Of a DNA stretch of 64,000 bases, positions 47,388 to 64,000 are shown piece after piece. The translations under genes and the position numbers were made by a program. Every line of letters begins with the position of its first letter. Within the stretch, counting starts at the first letter, position 1. Origin of the DNA: Tubiluchus corallicola (taxonomy: Eukaryota > Priapulida > Priapulimorpha > Priapulimorphida > Tubiluchidae). The notes beneath the pieces are model-generated. The model ran no database searches. It was not told where the DNA came from and was given only the letters and a program-made list of their open reading frames with translations. The DNA lies in assembly GCA_030141605.1 (NCBI GenBank), contig JAQGDQ010000132.1:470297-534296 (forward strand), read 5' to 3'.

Positions 47388-49694
47388 GACAAAAATAAAT
47401 CATTTGAATGATGAAGTTAGGTCAACTGGAGTTCAAATATGTTTTTAATATAGAGCAAATTTATGCACATTAACACTACTTTATTATAAATCCATTTTAC
47501 TAACGAATTCCCTTCATGATACTGTTATACTATCACGATTAGTGGTTGAGTGAGTACTCTCATAGAAACCCTTATTTTTTCACAAAGTGATCATCGATTA
47601 AAGATTTAAACTTTACTAGGGTTGGTGCGGCAATCACCTTGGCAAGCAAATTATTCCACTCTTTCACTTCTCTCACAGTAAGTGAATATGTACGACGTCG
47701 AGACGTAACTGCTCTTTAAAAAGTTTTAAACCGTGTCCATTAATTTTTGAATCAACAACTAAATTAAAAATTTCCAGGCAAAATGTTTTCTTTCTTAGTC
47801 AGTAATTTATGAATCTTTATAAGATCTCCAAAGTTGTCTTATTTATTCAAGCGTGGTCAAATGGCAATACTTCAATCTTTCTAAATATGAGATTTTTACA
47901 ACCAAATATTGTAATGGCACAGGATGTAAAAGTTGACAAGCCACACAAACTGCATTACGGGGCTGGCTGGAAACTCTTACCCAACTGGTGGACGTAGTCC
48001 ACTGGTTACTTATTGTGGCAGAAGGACAAAAAAGTTTTCTTAAAATATTTTTCTCAAAAGTTTAATAGAAAAAACTTTTCCTCTCTTTATTAAAAAGGCA
48101 AACTGTTCTACTTTTTAATACACATGAAAGTTACAACATAATTACTACTTGAGGTAACATTTTTTCAGCGTGGCTGCATGCGCTGCAATTTGTCCCTATG
48201 TATATCCGCTATAGCGTCATACACAAAAACTTGGTAGTGGTAGGTGTTGTGCAAAATTATTATACAGTAACTGAGCTATTATAGTAGCAATCTTCTTCAT
48301 CCTATAAATAGGTTTGCTGTTATAAAGATAAGATATATTGATTTTTGCAGTAGCACAGCTAGCCTTCCAAGCCCTCACAATTTAAGGTACTAAAATTCAC
48401 TACATAAAAATTCAAACTTAAAAGTGTTATCTTGCGACTCATTGATTTGTGGTTGACTTCAAATTATACTATTACAGTTACTCTAGCAACTCGCGCTACC
48501 ACCTAGTCACCAACAAGTACGAGTCATGTGGGTGCTAATATCTTGAAAACTTCACTCCTTAATTAATTTTTGACCCCCCAAAGAACTCTTCAGTAGTTAA
48601 GTAACATCAGACATAAGAAGTGCCTACATGGGTGAGATATTTTGCAGAATTATTCTTTCAAGTTGTGCCCTGTTAAAGTGATATAAACAGTGAACCAAAC
48701 AAAATCAATGGGTCCTTTTAGTATAGTTCTAAGAAATTCTGTGGAACAGTACCTAACATAAGGCAAAATTATCTTGCTAAGCATCACAGTTTTACACCAC
48801 TTATTTCCATGTGTGCTTATTGTGTATATAGATTACTATTAATACTATGAGTGAGTGTGTAACAATCACTAAAATAATGTTTAAAGATAGCAGCTGTATT
48901 TAGCAACGGGAATACATGTAAGTGGTGAAAATTCTAACAAAATTCTCATTTTAGAAGACAATATTTTCAAATCTTCGTAGCCATTTTCTTTGCTGCAACA
49001 CCTAACCGCAACTATCTTAACACTAGATATATCTCTTTACTTGGTCCATCACAAGAACAACAACTTTTAGTCCCTGGGACATTTGTAAGATTTTTGACCC
49101 CTGTGGGATTAAACGAGGTTATTGGACTAACAGTCAGATCACTATATATTTGCTGAAGTTTAACAAATTAATACTATTCACATGCGAAAACTTTTAATTT
49201 TCAATTTGTCCTAAAAAATAAAATATTATTAACTTTGCACCATTCATCAGAGAAACAATAAATGGCATTTACAGTCTTTGTACTGGTCGTTAGTTAACAA
49301 AAAAGCAAATATGAGAAAGTTCATATTACAAACATGAAAATATTGCAAATTCACAAGAAGAATGCTATCATTAAAAGAAGTACACAAAATTAGAATGTAA
49401 CTTGTCTATTCAGCAAAAAGACCACAAAATGATGTTAAGAATTTAACACCAAAAATATAAAAATGTCTCATAGTGACTTATAAAGCCAGAGCAGACAAAT
49501 TTTACAAATGAAAACTAATTGTATTTTACTAAGCCAGCCATTGAGATTTTCTGGCTGAATGGAAGTTGAACGCATCCATTTTAATAAAATTTGATATATT
49601 AGCTACACATGTTTGAGCTGTGACAAAAACAGATAAAATCATAAGATGTGATTTCAAAGATGTCACCTCCAATCCCAACAAACTCTGTACTTAA
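47388..49694. other. Intergenic region between convergent genes
   Basis: Lies between the polyadenylation signal of the plus-strand gene and the ZNHIT3 stop. Apart from a LINE fragment at 47570-47830 I saw nothing coding. Some of its right part is probably ZNHIT3 3' untranslated sequence. Confidence 0.5.
47570..47830 (-). mobile_element. CR1-type LINE 3' fragment
   Basis: The minus strand reads RAVTSRRRTYSLTVREVKEW, then NNLLAKVIAAPTLVKFKSLI. This is the WNxLPxxVVxAxSxxxFK-type tail of CR1-like LINE proteins, with stops upstream. Confidence 0.7.
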
Positions 49695-54031
<4,337 letters not shown>

Positions 54032-55863
54032 ATCTTCTTAGGCTAGCAGCTTAGCGTCAGCTTTCGTTCTGCCCCAGTCATACGATTTTCAGCCACTGAT
54101 CCGATGACAACTGCAATATTTTTTAAACTAAACAACGGGATACTTTTCAAAAGAATATTATTTCAACAAAAATTCTTCTTCTTCAAAATCTCATTCCACC
54201 TGTTGTAGGCATTGAGGTATCAACATTAATCAGAGTATTCCACGCTCTTCTATCTGCAGCTAACAGCGTAAGTTCTTCTACTCCTAAAGCTACATTTGGT
54301 TGAAGTTGTTGAACATCTTTATTTATCTTAGTTGTTTTAGGTTTACCAGGTGGCTTTTTTCAATAGATTAGCAATGTCAGTTTTCGGCATGCATTTTTTA
54401 TCAATATGAAATATCTTTAAAAATTCTTCTGTTTGAACCAAAATTTCGAAGATTTTTCTCATTGCTAAGTTTGGCTCTTTAAAAAGCTGAAACAGCTAGC
54501 AAATAAGAAATTTGTACTTAATTTTTACAATACAACAAGATATGTAGCAAAACTATAACTATAAACACTGAGTGATGGTTGTTAAGGTGTAAAAATGTCA
54601 CACCGCTATTAATTAATGTTGGAGAATTACTACTACTAATTAAGACTCCCCATTTGAGGCATTTCAGGTTTATTTCCCTCTCTCTTCCCCTTTCATGTTT
54701 CTGAAGTCCGGTGCTATAAAGAGATTTGACTGTATTGTAATTATAGCAATTATATATGTATAATTAGCTAATAATAAATAAATAAATAATAATAAATAAA
54801 TAAAGTAATAAATAATAGGTTGTAAAAATACTTATTACAACCACTAATAACAGTTCAGAATAAAATAGTTAAATACATGACTTTCGTCAATTACAGAAAC
54901 CATGCAACACCATCGTACATACACCTTAGTTTATTGAAAATAGAAGATATTTATAATCTTGAATTATTTAAATTCATGTATAAGTATAATAACCGGCAGT
55001 TGCCTGAATTATATACTAACTACTTTACCTTAATCAAAGATGTTCACTCTCACTATACTAGGTCTTCAAGTATGGGACACTATTTTCAAACACGATTTAA
55101 CACAGCGTATGGCTTAAATACCTTACAGCACAGTGGAGTTATTTTGTGGAATAGTGTACCCAATACAATCATTTCCTCTCCTTCTTTACAAATAGCTAGC
55201 AAACAATATAAGATATTTTTACTTAGTAAATATTCATTGGCGTACAAAACCAGAGCTTTTTGTGCACGTGTGTCTTTTGCTGTAATGTTTTTCTTTTACT
55301 AATAGATACCATTACGACCTTTGTTACTTTATTAGTAAAAGGTATAAATCAATTTAAATGAAATTATTCATTCATCGCAGCCTATATCAAAATCGTAATT
55401 ACATATTATGTTTTCCTTACGTTTCCTTGCTATTATTACATCATTTACTTTATTTCAAAATTATTTCAATATTTATATCAAAATCGTAATTCCATATCAT
55501 GTTTTCCTTATGCTTCCTTGCTATTATTACATCATTTACTTTATTACATCAATTTCATTGAGTTATCTACAAAAGCACGCATAACTTTAATAATTTTTTC
55601 ATTTTCATTTAAGTAAGGTGAGTGTGTTAATGACCGTATGGTCGTACACTCACCTCACACTACTCAAATCATTTTATTTATTGTTTATATATGTGTACAA
55701 TATTGTATTTTGATATGTGAAATAAAATTCATGGTTCATAGTATATGTGTATATACATATATGCATGCACACACACATGAGTATATGTGTGCATATAATA
55801 GTCTAGTATAAAATAACACTTAAAATAAAATAATAATATTGTGAAAACATAAATTTTCCATAG
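54032..55863. other. Divergent intergenic region between ZNHIT3 and RUSF1
   Basis: Should hold both promoters, but no TATA box or other element could be assigned. It contains an AAAT/AAT repeat (54768-54815), a LINE fragment (54850-55300), an 85-bp tandem-like repeat of AAAATCGTAATT(A/C)CATAT (about 55390-55550), and purine-pyrimidine TATATGTG/CACACAC sequence near 55740-55800. Confidence 0.5.
54850..55302 (+). mobile_element. LINE C-terminal fragment
   Basis: A 141-codon frame reads IEDIYNLELFKFMYKYNNRQ, LPELYTNYF, then SHYTRSSSMGHYFQTRFNTA, GLNTLQHSGVILWNSVP and a terminal SLQIASKQYKIFLLSKY. This is the tail of LINE-encoded proteins, following the reverse transcriptase. It reads intact over this stretch but nothing upstream remains. 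Confidence 0.75.
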
Positions 55864-55879
55864 ATTTTCAATCACTGGA

Positions 55880-58800
55880 ATGGAGAGTGAGATCATTGCT
55901 CGTGAATGGTATGGAACCCACCAAGAAAGACTGTACTTCATTGACTACAGTAAAAAATTGGCTGTATCATCTCCAGTCAACAAGACTTATTCATCACTTG
56001 AAGACTTCTTCCGAGTAAGCTAAACTGACTTTTGAAGCACTTATTTTTAGTCTACAAATAGAAACGAAGTCAAGAAATTTTGTATGCAGAGTATGCAAAG
56101 TTTTTCATTTGACAGCATTTGACTGTGGAAACAATCTGTCTGTGCTATTAAACAGCATGTTAATTCCTCGAGGGCGGCTCTTTCATGTATTAAATGAAGT
56201 AAGAGAAAGTGAAGGTATACTGTTAGAGTGTGTAGAATCAATAGTATTGTATTATAGTAAAGTCACTGTAGTTTACTAAATAAAGGTAGGAACCAATTAA
56301 TATCATATTAGTTACAGATTTACTAGTTACATTATGTCTAGTTATTGAAGTTAATGATTTACGAGGGTGCATTTAAATGAAAATGAGTTCAAAAAACATT
56401 GTTTGTGGTGTAGTAGAGAAAAAAGTATATTAGTGTTGATTTTTGCAACATTAGCAATGATTACTGGTCAGATTAACTTTATTTGTAAGCATACTTTAAA
56501 TATATGCACATACACGCTCTCACGTGCACACGCACGCATATACTGCTATGAAATATTTTTATAATGATTATATCATATTGCTTATAGATTCCCTATTCGT
56601 ATTACTTATGGTGCCCTTTGTCTGTGCGTATAATTTACTTTGTAGGTTTACATACATGTATTTGCAGTTTGTATATTAATAGGCAGTTTTCTTGCCACAA
56701 GGATATCCACACAGTGTTAGTGAAGATTACTTAGCATATCAGATTTGGGACACAATTCAAGCATTTGCAAGCAGCATTTCTAACTCATTAGCAACAAAGG
56801 CCATACTTACTGGGGTGGGGGTAGGTGACGAAGAAGCAACGGCAGTTGCTGCTACAATTACCTGGTTGCTTAAAGGTTTGTTCTCTGAAATTTTCATCTC
56901 TGTATCTTCTCTTTTACTTGCAAGTGTAATGATAATAACAATAATAATACTCGGATAGATAATTATATTTCCACTCACATTTTAAAATTTGCAGATGATA
57001 CAAAATTGTATAATCCTATTAACTCTGTAGCGGATTCATTAGTTTTACAGCATGATATTGAACAACCATGTAGGTGGAGTAATGATTGGCAAATGTTATT
57101 TAATGTTGATAAAAGTGAGGTAATGCATTGCGGTTTTGGGAATCTTAAAAGTGATTATGTTATGAATGGAACAACTCTTCAAAGTACAAATAGTAAAAAT
57201 TTTCCCAGCAATATGTATCCTCTGTTAAGAAAGCAAATAAGATTTTGGGGATGATAAAGTGGCACATCATTTCTAGAAATAAAGAAATTGTATTGAAATT
57301 ATGCATTTGTTTGGTTACACCTCATCTAGAATACTGCGTACAGCTTTGGAATCCCCATTATCAGAAAGATATATTGCTTATGGAAGGTGTACAAAGGCGT
57401 GCTACAAGAATAATGTTAGGTTGTAAAAATCTGACATATTTGGAAAGATTAATTGCAGTTTGACCACGCTTGAATTAAGAAGACACTTTGGAGATCTCAT
57501 TAAAGTTTATAAAATATTAACTAGAAAAGAAAGCATTTTGCTCAAAAAATCTTTAGTTTAGTTGTAGATTCGAGAACTATAGCACATAATTTAAGATTTT
57601 TAAAGAGTGGTCACGTCTTGACATTCGTAAATGTTCATTTTCTGTGAGAGTTGTGAATAAATGGAATAATCTGCCTGCCATGTTGATTGGCGCACCAGAA
57701 AAAAGTTTCCTTAATGCGATTAGTGTAATTTCGTTAGCACTACTGCAACTGTGCCGACACATATATCAGTATATGTATGAATGTCCATCCACAAAAATGT
57801 TTAAATATCAGTACTGGTAATGTAATTTCTGCTTATCTTGGTCATGGAAAATCAATATTTGGTCAGGAAAAAGTCATAGAAAAGTCAGGAAAATTTGTTT
57901 TAAAATTCTGTGAGTACCCTGTTTTATCAAATAAACCATGAATAGCAGTGCCACAGAAAGAGTGTTATAGTACTTCAGGTAATAAATTAAGTTGGTTCTG
58001 AAATTTTAGAAAAGTGTAAGTTAGGCTGAAAAAAGGTAAAGTCATCGTCATATGCAAGGCTGCTAGGTCTATAACATATTAACAATGCTGGACAAAATAT
58101 TAATGAAATAGTCTATTTCAGATGGCACAAGTATGGTTGGAAGAATAATGTTTGCTTGGTCCAAAGGGTAAAAAAATTTTATTTCAATAAATGCAATTGT
58201 CCGCAGTGTTTAATATATAACAATAATTAGTTTGCATTGACTTTGGCCCTTTCACATTATAATTTTTGCTTCTTTTTTGTAGATGTCATTTGTATTGTGG
58301 AACAATAAATGTTGAATTTTCAATTAATAACCATAAATACATAGAAAGTTGTTCATAGTAAATGATGGATGTAAGCAATGAAAACGTATAAACATTTTCC
58401 CAACCAAGGACTAACCAGTCGTATTCTGACATAGTTGTGTATGTGATGGGCGAGTAACAGATTAGTCAAATTAATAATAATACCGATTACAGTCATGCAT
58501 AAATCAATATAATATTCATTTAAAGAGTACTTATTTCAGTTAATTGAGATTAATCAAAAGCAAAATATATGTGATACACACTGACTAAAAGACTGTATTT
58601 TAGCACAAATAAACGGAACATTTGTGTTTTGTCTTCGTTTTTCTCACCTTACACATGCGCACAATTCCAAACTGTGTTGCAAACTGAGGGCTTTAAATTT
58701 GTTGGCTTGTGAAATGTGTAGTGACATAATTATAAACTAATAATGAAAAAGCAGTGTATGTCTATAAAAATAGTTTGCGAGGAAAACTATATACATCAGA

Positions 58801-61800
58801 AAACAATTTTTTCTAGGTCGTCTTTGGATGCTGACTGCAAGAGATGGAGACTGTTTGCAGATGTTTTACTAGACACTGCCATATGTGTGGATCTGATATC
58901 AGCACTCTTACCACGTGAAATTTTTAGATATATTGTGTGCGTGTCAGGTGTGTGTAAGGTATGGAATCATTTTATGTTCTGTGTGATAAGCAGCTGCATA
59001 ACAAAGTTCTAAAGTTAGGGGGACCAAGTACATAAAAAAGCTCCCTTTCCTTCTCTATTAGCTTTGCCACTGGTGAGAACCTTTGTGGATGAGTGGATTG
59101 GCACTTGTGCTGTAATGTGTTCACTCTGTTTAATTCTTAAATCGATCCGGGTTGGGGGGGGGGGGGGTTAATTCGTAAGTTTTAAGTATTTACCTTGTAT
59201 GTGGAGGCTGAGATACCTCCACTAGTTCAATACCTCATCTTAAACTCATATCGTTGATAATGAGTCAGATGCCAGTCATGCCACAAACATCTCCTTGAGT
59301 AGAGTTTGCCTTGGAATGCTGGATTATGGCTTGCAGTACACGGGAAGTGCATAAAAATTATGCACTGCACATCTGTATTGTAATTAAAATGCAACTAACT
59401 TGCAATTAATAATTGTTAATTTATTAATGCTAGTTAGTTAACAAAGCAAAGAATTTCATTTTATTTGTTAACCTGACTTCTAAATGTGCTTGTACTTTAC
59501 CAAAATTGTTTAAAGAAAATTCTGCTCAATGCTGTTTTCTTTTTTTTGTCAGGCATTTTTTCACATTGATTGTCAGTTTGAGCTTTAAATAATTGACAGG
59601 TTAAAATGACTTTTGTAGAATGAAGCTACAGCGGCAGCATATATAGATAAAGTTTAGTAAACACGTAAAATTGAACAAATCCCAATTGATTTTGATGATG
59701 TTGTCTTAGAAAATTCTGAGCCAAAAACTTTACAATTTCATTGTCCAGTGTCAAAACTGGCAGTTTGTTGCCAGACATTTTAAGCAATACCGTTGCATGC
59801 TCATTGAAAAAAGTGGACATGTTAACATGCAAAAAACTATTTATATATAAACTGGCATATTTCTATGAAGTTCTATGGAATGACTAGTTGGCAATAATAA
59901 CATGTATTTTTTGTATTTTATGCACTTGTGTTAACTGTATGTTTTTAATGTTTTGCAGGCAATAGTTGGAGTTGCTGGTGGTGCCACCAGGGCAGCGCTA
60001 ACACAACATCAAGCAAGACGCAACAATATGGCCGACGTTTCTGCCAAAGATGGCAGCCAAGAGACTCTGGTGAATTTGGCAGCGCTACTTGTCAGCCTTG
60101 TACTGATACCACTAGTTGCTGATAAGCAAATGTAAATTTAAAACAAGTTTATATTTTTTGTCATTTAAAAACTAAAGTTTTGATTTAGATTTTAAAGTTT
60201 AAAAAAGTAAACATTGTAATGGTGCACTCAGTTTCTGAATGACTGACAACGTTTGAAAGAACAAATTTATGGGCAATTTTAATGGATTGTTTGTTTATTC
60301 TTGAACTTATAGGCTAATATGGACACTGTTCTTTCTATGTGCATGCCTACACATCTACGCTAATTATAAAGCTGTTACTTCTATCATCATGGAGACTCCA
60401 AATCAAGCCAGATTTCATCATGTAGTGACGCTGTATCTGTCATGGGGTGACGTCACATCTGTAAAGGAAGCCAACAGGCGTGAATCTGTGACATTTGGTA
60501 AATATGGTTGCTTGTACAAAATACTTCAGTAAGCTATTTCTTGACATCTAGAATTATTGTTACTGACAGCCAGTTTTGATAAGAAAATGAACAGCTTGGC
60601 AGCACTTTGAATGTACTGCTAATTTTTCATTTTAAAAACTACATTTTTTGAAAATACGTGATTACGACAGATATGAATTCCTGTTTTTCATGTGATTTTA
60701 TGTGTTTGTTGAAATTAAGCACATTTGCACCCCCTGTTTACTGAATGGAGGTAGTGCTGGTGGTAGGAGCAGGAGCCGGCACTAGGTAGTGTTAGTGGGG
60801 CTCTCTACCCTACAAAAACTAAAGATTGATCTTTTATGCTTTGTGTAGTATGCCAGTCCCAGCCAAAAAGTGTTGAGGGCTTGAGGCTCAACCACTAGCC
60901 ACAATGACATACTGCTTGTGCATAGGCCTTCTAGGAACAAACTTTTCTGGCTTTTTTATTCGAAAAATCATTCAAAATCATTTCAAAGTCAATGGTTTTA
61001 ATAATGTCATTTTTTCTCTATATCACCAAATTATTTAATCTGTCTTGTGAAATTATTGACCATAGTTATGTTTTAATCAGTTTATGTTTTAGTCAATTTT
61101 GCATTGTGGGTGCTGCAGAACAGTGTAAACACTTTAGACATATTTAATAAACATCACAACTTTTATAAGTTTTATGTTATATAACCTCATTAACGGTGAT
61201 GTTTCTGTGCTGAAGGTTTGAATATCATCTACAAATTAGTAAAATTAAAATCCAATGATGATCTAACTAAGGCATATAAGGCTCGGCAATTAGCTTTTTG
61301 TAAATGGCAAAGATAAACTAAAATTACAAAACAAGTAAACAAACGATCAGCAAAAAAACATTGAAATACAAATATAAGGACAGACTGAATAGTTTCATTG
61401 CCTTCACAGTATTAAGAAACTTCATGCATAAGATGAACTTCATAAGATGAAGATGCATGCACTAGATACTCATTAATTTATAGCTCCTCCGCTCGAGCAT
61501 GTCCACAGAGCACTCGGGGCCTGCATAGGAGAATCAATCGCTCTCTCTATTATTTATGAATACCTCGTGCCCCAAAAATTTTATTATTCAGTGACTAAAA
61601 TGTTTTGTTTTTTCCTTTCAGGCTTGAAGAGGCCATTTAAAGTGAAATTAGGTCAGCCTTTATCTGCCGTTGTTTATAGGTATTTATACTCACTGTATCT
61701 GTAGTTAGTATATCTTCATGCTCATGATTAATGGCCCTGTGTAAGCAAGTTAATAAATGATACTGATTATCTGATAAAATGACTAAAAATGTGTATGAAT

Positions 61801-63013
61801 TGTAAAGAATATTGAGTAAAAGTGATTCTTTTTTCAGTATTACACGCACGCATATACCACTATAATAATTTGGAAAACAATGCTTTTTTTGTTGTTACAT
61901 TTCTCATACATATTTAATATTTACTGTTTTGCCCTAAAGCACAAGAAAACACTCTTCGTAAATGATGCTTAAAAAGTTTGTCTTGATATTTTATATCACT
62001 TACACGCTGTCTTATTGGATACAGAACAATTTAAATTCCTGCGATAATTGTTAGGCACAGCCATTTTGACAGTAAGTTATTTGAAACAAGTTAAGACAGC
62101 ATTGCATAATGTTTGAAAAAATAATCAACGCATCCATAGTACACTTTTCGCTAACTAAATAAAAACTTTTTATATCGTCAATAAGATCAATGTGCTTTAT
62201 GTATCAGTGGTGCACCCTGGAATATCAGTGGTGCACCCTGGGATATCAGTGGTGCACCCTGGGATGAAAATGCAACGATGTTTTACCAGCTGGCATGAAT
62301 ATTTTAGATTATTAAGAATTTTTTTCCATTTACATAAGTCTTTCAAGCAGGCAAGCTTAGTGCTGAATAATATAACTTTGTATGAAAAATTTCTTGAAAC
62401 ATGCTTCAAAATTTCTCTTTCTTTTTTGCCTTTAAATGTAAAAATAAATCATCCTGTTTTAAAATTTCTCTGCAGTACTTGCCTTAATCTCTTAATCTAC
62501 AACCCACTCTAGAATTAGCTGGTGTGATTAAGAAATTATTCAAATAGACCCTGAGAAGAAATGAAATCAGAACTGCTTCCTTTTACCCTGTTGTTTGTAG
62601 TCATCTGTCTAAAAAAGGTTCTCTAAAAACATAGTTCTGAAGACAGCTTTAATTATAGTACTATTCTATAATAGTTTGGATTCATTTTAACTTAGTTGGA
62701 CTAAGTTAGTGACTTACTGTTCTCAAACACAACTGTATTCCGTTCAGCACTATTTCCATATTTTCCAGTCATAGTGACTTTGTACGATTGAAGAAACTAT
62801 ACGACTACCGAAAATACCTTCTATGGATAGACACCAAGAATAGATGGATCAACATAGTACTTCGAGATGACAGCACACATGAGGATTGGTTAGAGGCTTT
62901 GTTTCAGGCTGAAGTTGTGTTATTTATATTAGGAAACTTGCGATCTTCAACTGTCCATGCACAAACGTGGAAGCCAGTACAGCAAGCAATACAAACATTA
63001 AGGGAAAATAAAG
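55880..63013 (+). CDS. RUSF1: RUS1 family protein (DUF647), 3' end outside window
   Basis: Eight exons, 55880-56014, 56683-56875, 58122-58167, 58817-58958, 59959-60131, 60313-60497, 61622-61679 and 62769-63013, join in phase to 392 residues plus one base. Landmarks of the RUS/DUF647 domain are FLPQGYPHSVSEDYLAYQIW, QAFASSISNSLATKAILTGV, DCKRWRLFADVLLDTA, GVAGGATRAALTQHQARRNN and MADVSAKDGSQETLVNLAAL, with LHIYANYKAV after a hydrophobic segment. Several hydrophobic stretches suggest membrane association. In plants, RUS1/RUS2 act in root UV-B sensing; the animal role is poorly known. The exon 2 acceptor is TTAATAG (GCA GTT TTC), the only one that keeps phase. Exon 5 is modelled to end at CAAAT before GTAAAT. 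The start ATG is the first in the exon after CATAG and an earlier exon is possible. The last exon(s) lie right of the window. Confidence 0.95.
56975..57721 (+). mobile_element. CR1-type LINE reverse transcriptase fragment
   Basis: Reads FADDTKLYN (the catalytic DD box), then QPCRWSNDWQMLFNVDKSEV and, after a frameshift near 57245, VTPHLEYCVQLWNPHYQKDI and EGVQRRATRIMLGCKNLTYL. Further on, RVVNKWNNLPAML closes the protein. The order and wording match CR1-clade LINEs. Frameshifts and stops make it non-functional. It lies in the RUSF1 intron between 56875 and 58122, in sense. Confidence 0.88.
57722..57925. mobile_element. Partial CAGGGTT element, inverted copy
   Basis: Matches the complement of 44779-44982 almost base for base (TAATTTCGTTAGCACTACT, TTTCTGCTTATCTTGGTCAT), ending at a degenerate TACCCTG terminus. 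It abuts the end of the LINE fragment before it. Confidence 0.8.
61931..62390. repeat. Dispersed repeat of about 420 bp, copy 2, with a triplicated 21-bp unit
   Basis: Homologous to 41221-41650. Here the short segment TATCAGTGGTGCACCCTGG is present three times in tandem (starts 62202, 62223 and 62244, period 21); the other copy has one. Confidence 0.8.
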
Positions 63014-63045
63014 GTATGGATGCTATGTTTGTTTAACTATTGTAT

Positions 63046-63431
63046 AAGATGAGATGAGATGAGATGAGATGAGATGAGATGAGATGAGATGAGATGAGAT
63101 GAGATGAGATGAGATGAGATGAGATGAGATGAGATGAGATGAGATGAGATGAGATGAGATGAGATGAGATGAGATGAGATGAGATGAGATGAGATGAGAT
63201 GAGATGAGATGAGATGAGATGAGATGAGATGAGATGAGATGAGATGAGATGAGATGAGATGAGATGAGATGAGATGAGATGAGATGAGATGAGATGAGAT
63301 GAGATATGAGATGAGATGAGATGAGATGAGATATGAGATGAGATGAGATGAGATGAGATGAGATGAGATGAGATGAGATGAGATGAGATGAGATGAGATG
63401 AGATATGAGTTGAGATGAGGTGAGATGAGAT
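63046..63431. repeat. ATGAG pentanucleotide satellite
   Basis: About 75 nearly perfect units of ATGAG over 385 bp with a few ATATGAG interruptions near 63304, 63332 and 63402. It starts 32 bp after the RUSF1 exon ending at 63013. The Ile-Ser-Ser-His-Leu frame on the minus strand (63037-63570) is an artefact. Confidence 0.98.
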
Positions 63432-63449
63432 TTATTCTGCCTTGTGGTA

Positions 63450-63870
63450 AGGGATTAGCCACATATAGTGACATCAAATTTAGGGTAGGTAGGTGGCAGG
63501 AGACGTGATAACGCTTTTGTAACACAAGGTGGGTAGGTGATTTAGTCATGATATCGTTACCTAACTTCACGCTTTTTTCACACGTACCAGACGACTCTAC
63601 AAGGGCGCAGTCCGTTTTGAACTGAGGCTGCCGCCGCTTCCAGCGCCTATGCCAATGCCAGTATAATCCACTGATGGCTTCCCTTAATTAACATAAGTGA
63701 TGTTCTTGCCTGACCTTGGGAGACCGAAGAATATAATGTACAAAAAGCTACATCGGTGTGATATTGATATCAACATAAAGTCATAAAGGTTTAGGTAGGT
63801 GGTGGTGATATGATAACTTCATTATAATTCGAGGTAGGGAGGTCCTCAAAATCGCCAAAAGCTTGATATA
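63450..63870. mobile_element. Inverted-repeat MITE (TGGGCYC family), copy 2, inverted
   Basis: The complement of this stretch follows 49970-50340 in order: GAAAAAAGCGTGAAGT, ATCATGACTAAATCACCTAC, GTTATCACGTCTCCTGCC and CTACCTCGAATTATAATG. The outer ends are degraded. Confidence 0.7.
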
Positions 63871-64000
63871 GTTTTATGCAGATGGACCGTAATCTTTCAT
63901 TACAATTTCATTTGCCTCAACATTACCATATACATTACTATCAATAGATGAAACAACAATGTGTACACACGTACACAGAAACATAAGTTAACCATAAAAT

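Noticed and set aside
59152-59168. Run of 15 or so G as a G-quadruplex element
   Set aside because: A simple homopolymer tract prone to sequencing error; no conserved context.
63037-63570. 177-codon Ile-Ser-Ser-His-Leu repeat protein
   Set aside because: Translation of the ATGAG satellite on the minus strand, with no start context or splice evidence.

Overview
This is animal (metazoan) nuclear DNA. It is AT-rich, the genes are split by GT-AG introns of about 0.1-10 kb, and the gaps are full of simple repeats, non-autonomous DNA transposons and decayed LINE fragments. The phylum cannot be fixed from sequence alone. Gene content, TTAGGG-type telomere-like motifs and the repeat mix fit an aquatic invertebrate; a tunicate is one possibility, but that is inference.

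Layout. (1) About 1,874-10,883, + strand: six exons encoding the six-bladed kelch propeller at the C-terminus of a kelch-family protein; its upstream exons lie left of the window. (2) 13,324-39,217, - strand: a complete 14-exon SLC6-family transporter gene of 986 predicted residues, with very long cytoplasmic tails and unusual residues at ion and substrate positions. It is convergent with the kelch gene. (3) 23,784-24,836, + strand: an intronless rhodopsin-class GPCR nested, antisense, inside the 9.5-kb intron 7 of the SLC6 gene. (4) 45,369-46,995, + strand: the last two exons of an unrecognised protein with a long charged, disordered, lysine-rich tail. (5) 49,695-54,031, - strand: a complete four-exon ZNHIT3 (HIT zinc finger, box C/D snoRNP assembly). 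(6) 55,880-63,013, + strand: eight exons of RUSF1 (RUS/DUF647 family); the last exon(s) lie right of the window.

The exon models were built by hand from splice sites, reading phase and family similarity. Phases close exactly in every gene (SLC6 2,961 nt, ZNHIT3 456 nt, kelch part 1,119 nt). The five recognised genes do not form a pathway: they are a scaffold/ubiquitin-adaptor type protein, a membrane transporter, a receptor, an RNP assembly factor and a RUS-family protein.

The most distinctive non-genic content is a dense set of small inverted-repeat elements in introns, several within 10-50 bp of splice sites. They include hAT-like elements with target-site duplications, Tigger/pogo-like elements with TA flanks, foldback elements, and a three-copy family whose core is a degenerate CCCTAA telomere-like array. 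CR1/L2-type LINE tails, one Penelope-like reverse-transcriptase fragment and a possible hammerhead-ribozyme-like motif are also present. I saw no CRISPR array, rRNA gene or convincing intact tRNA gene.
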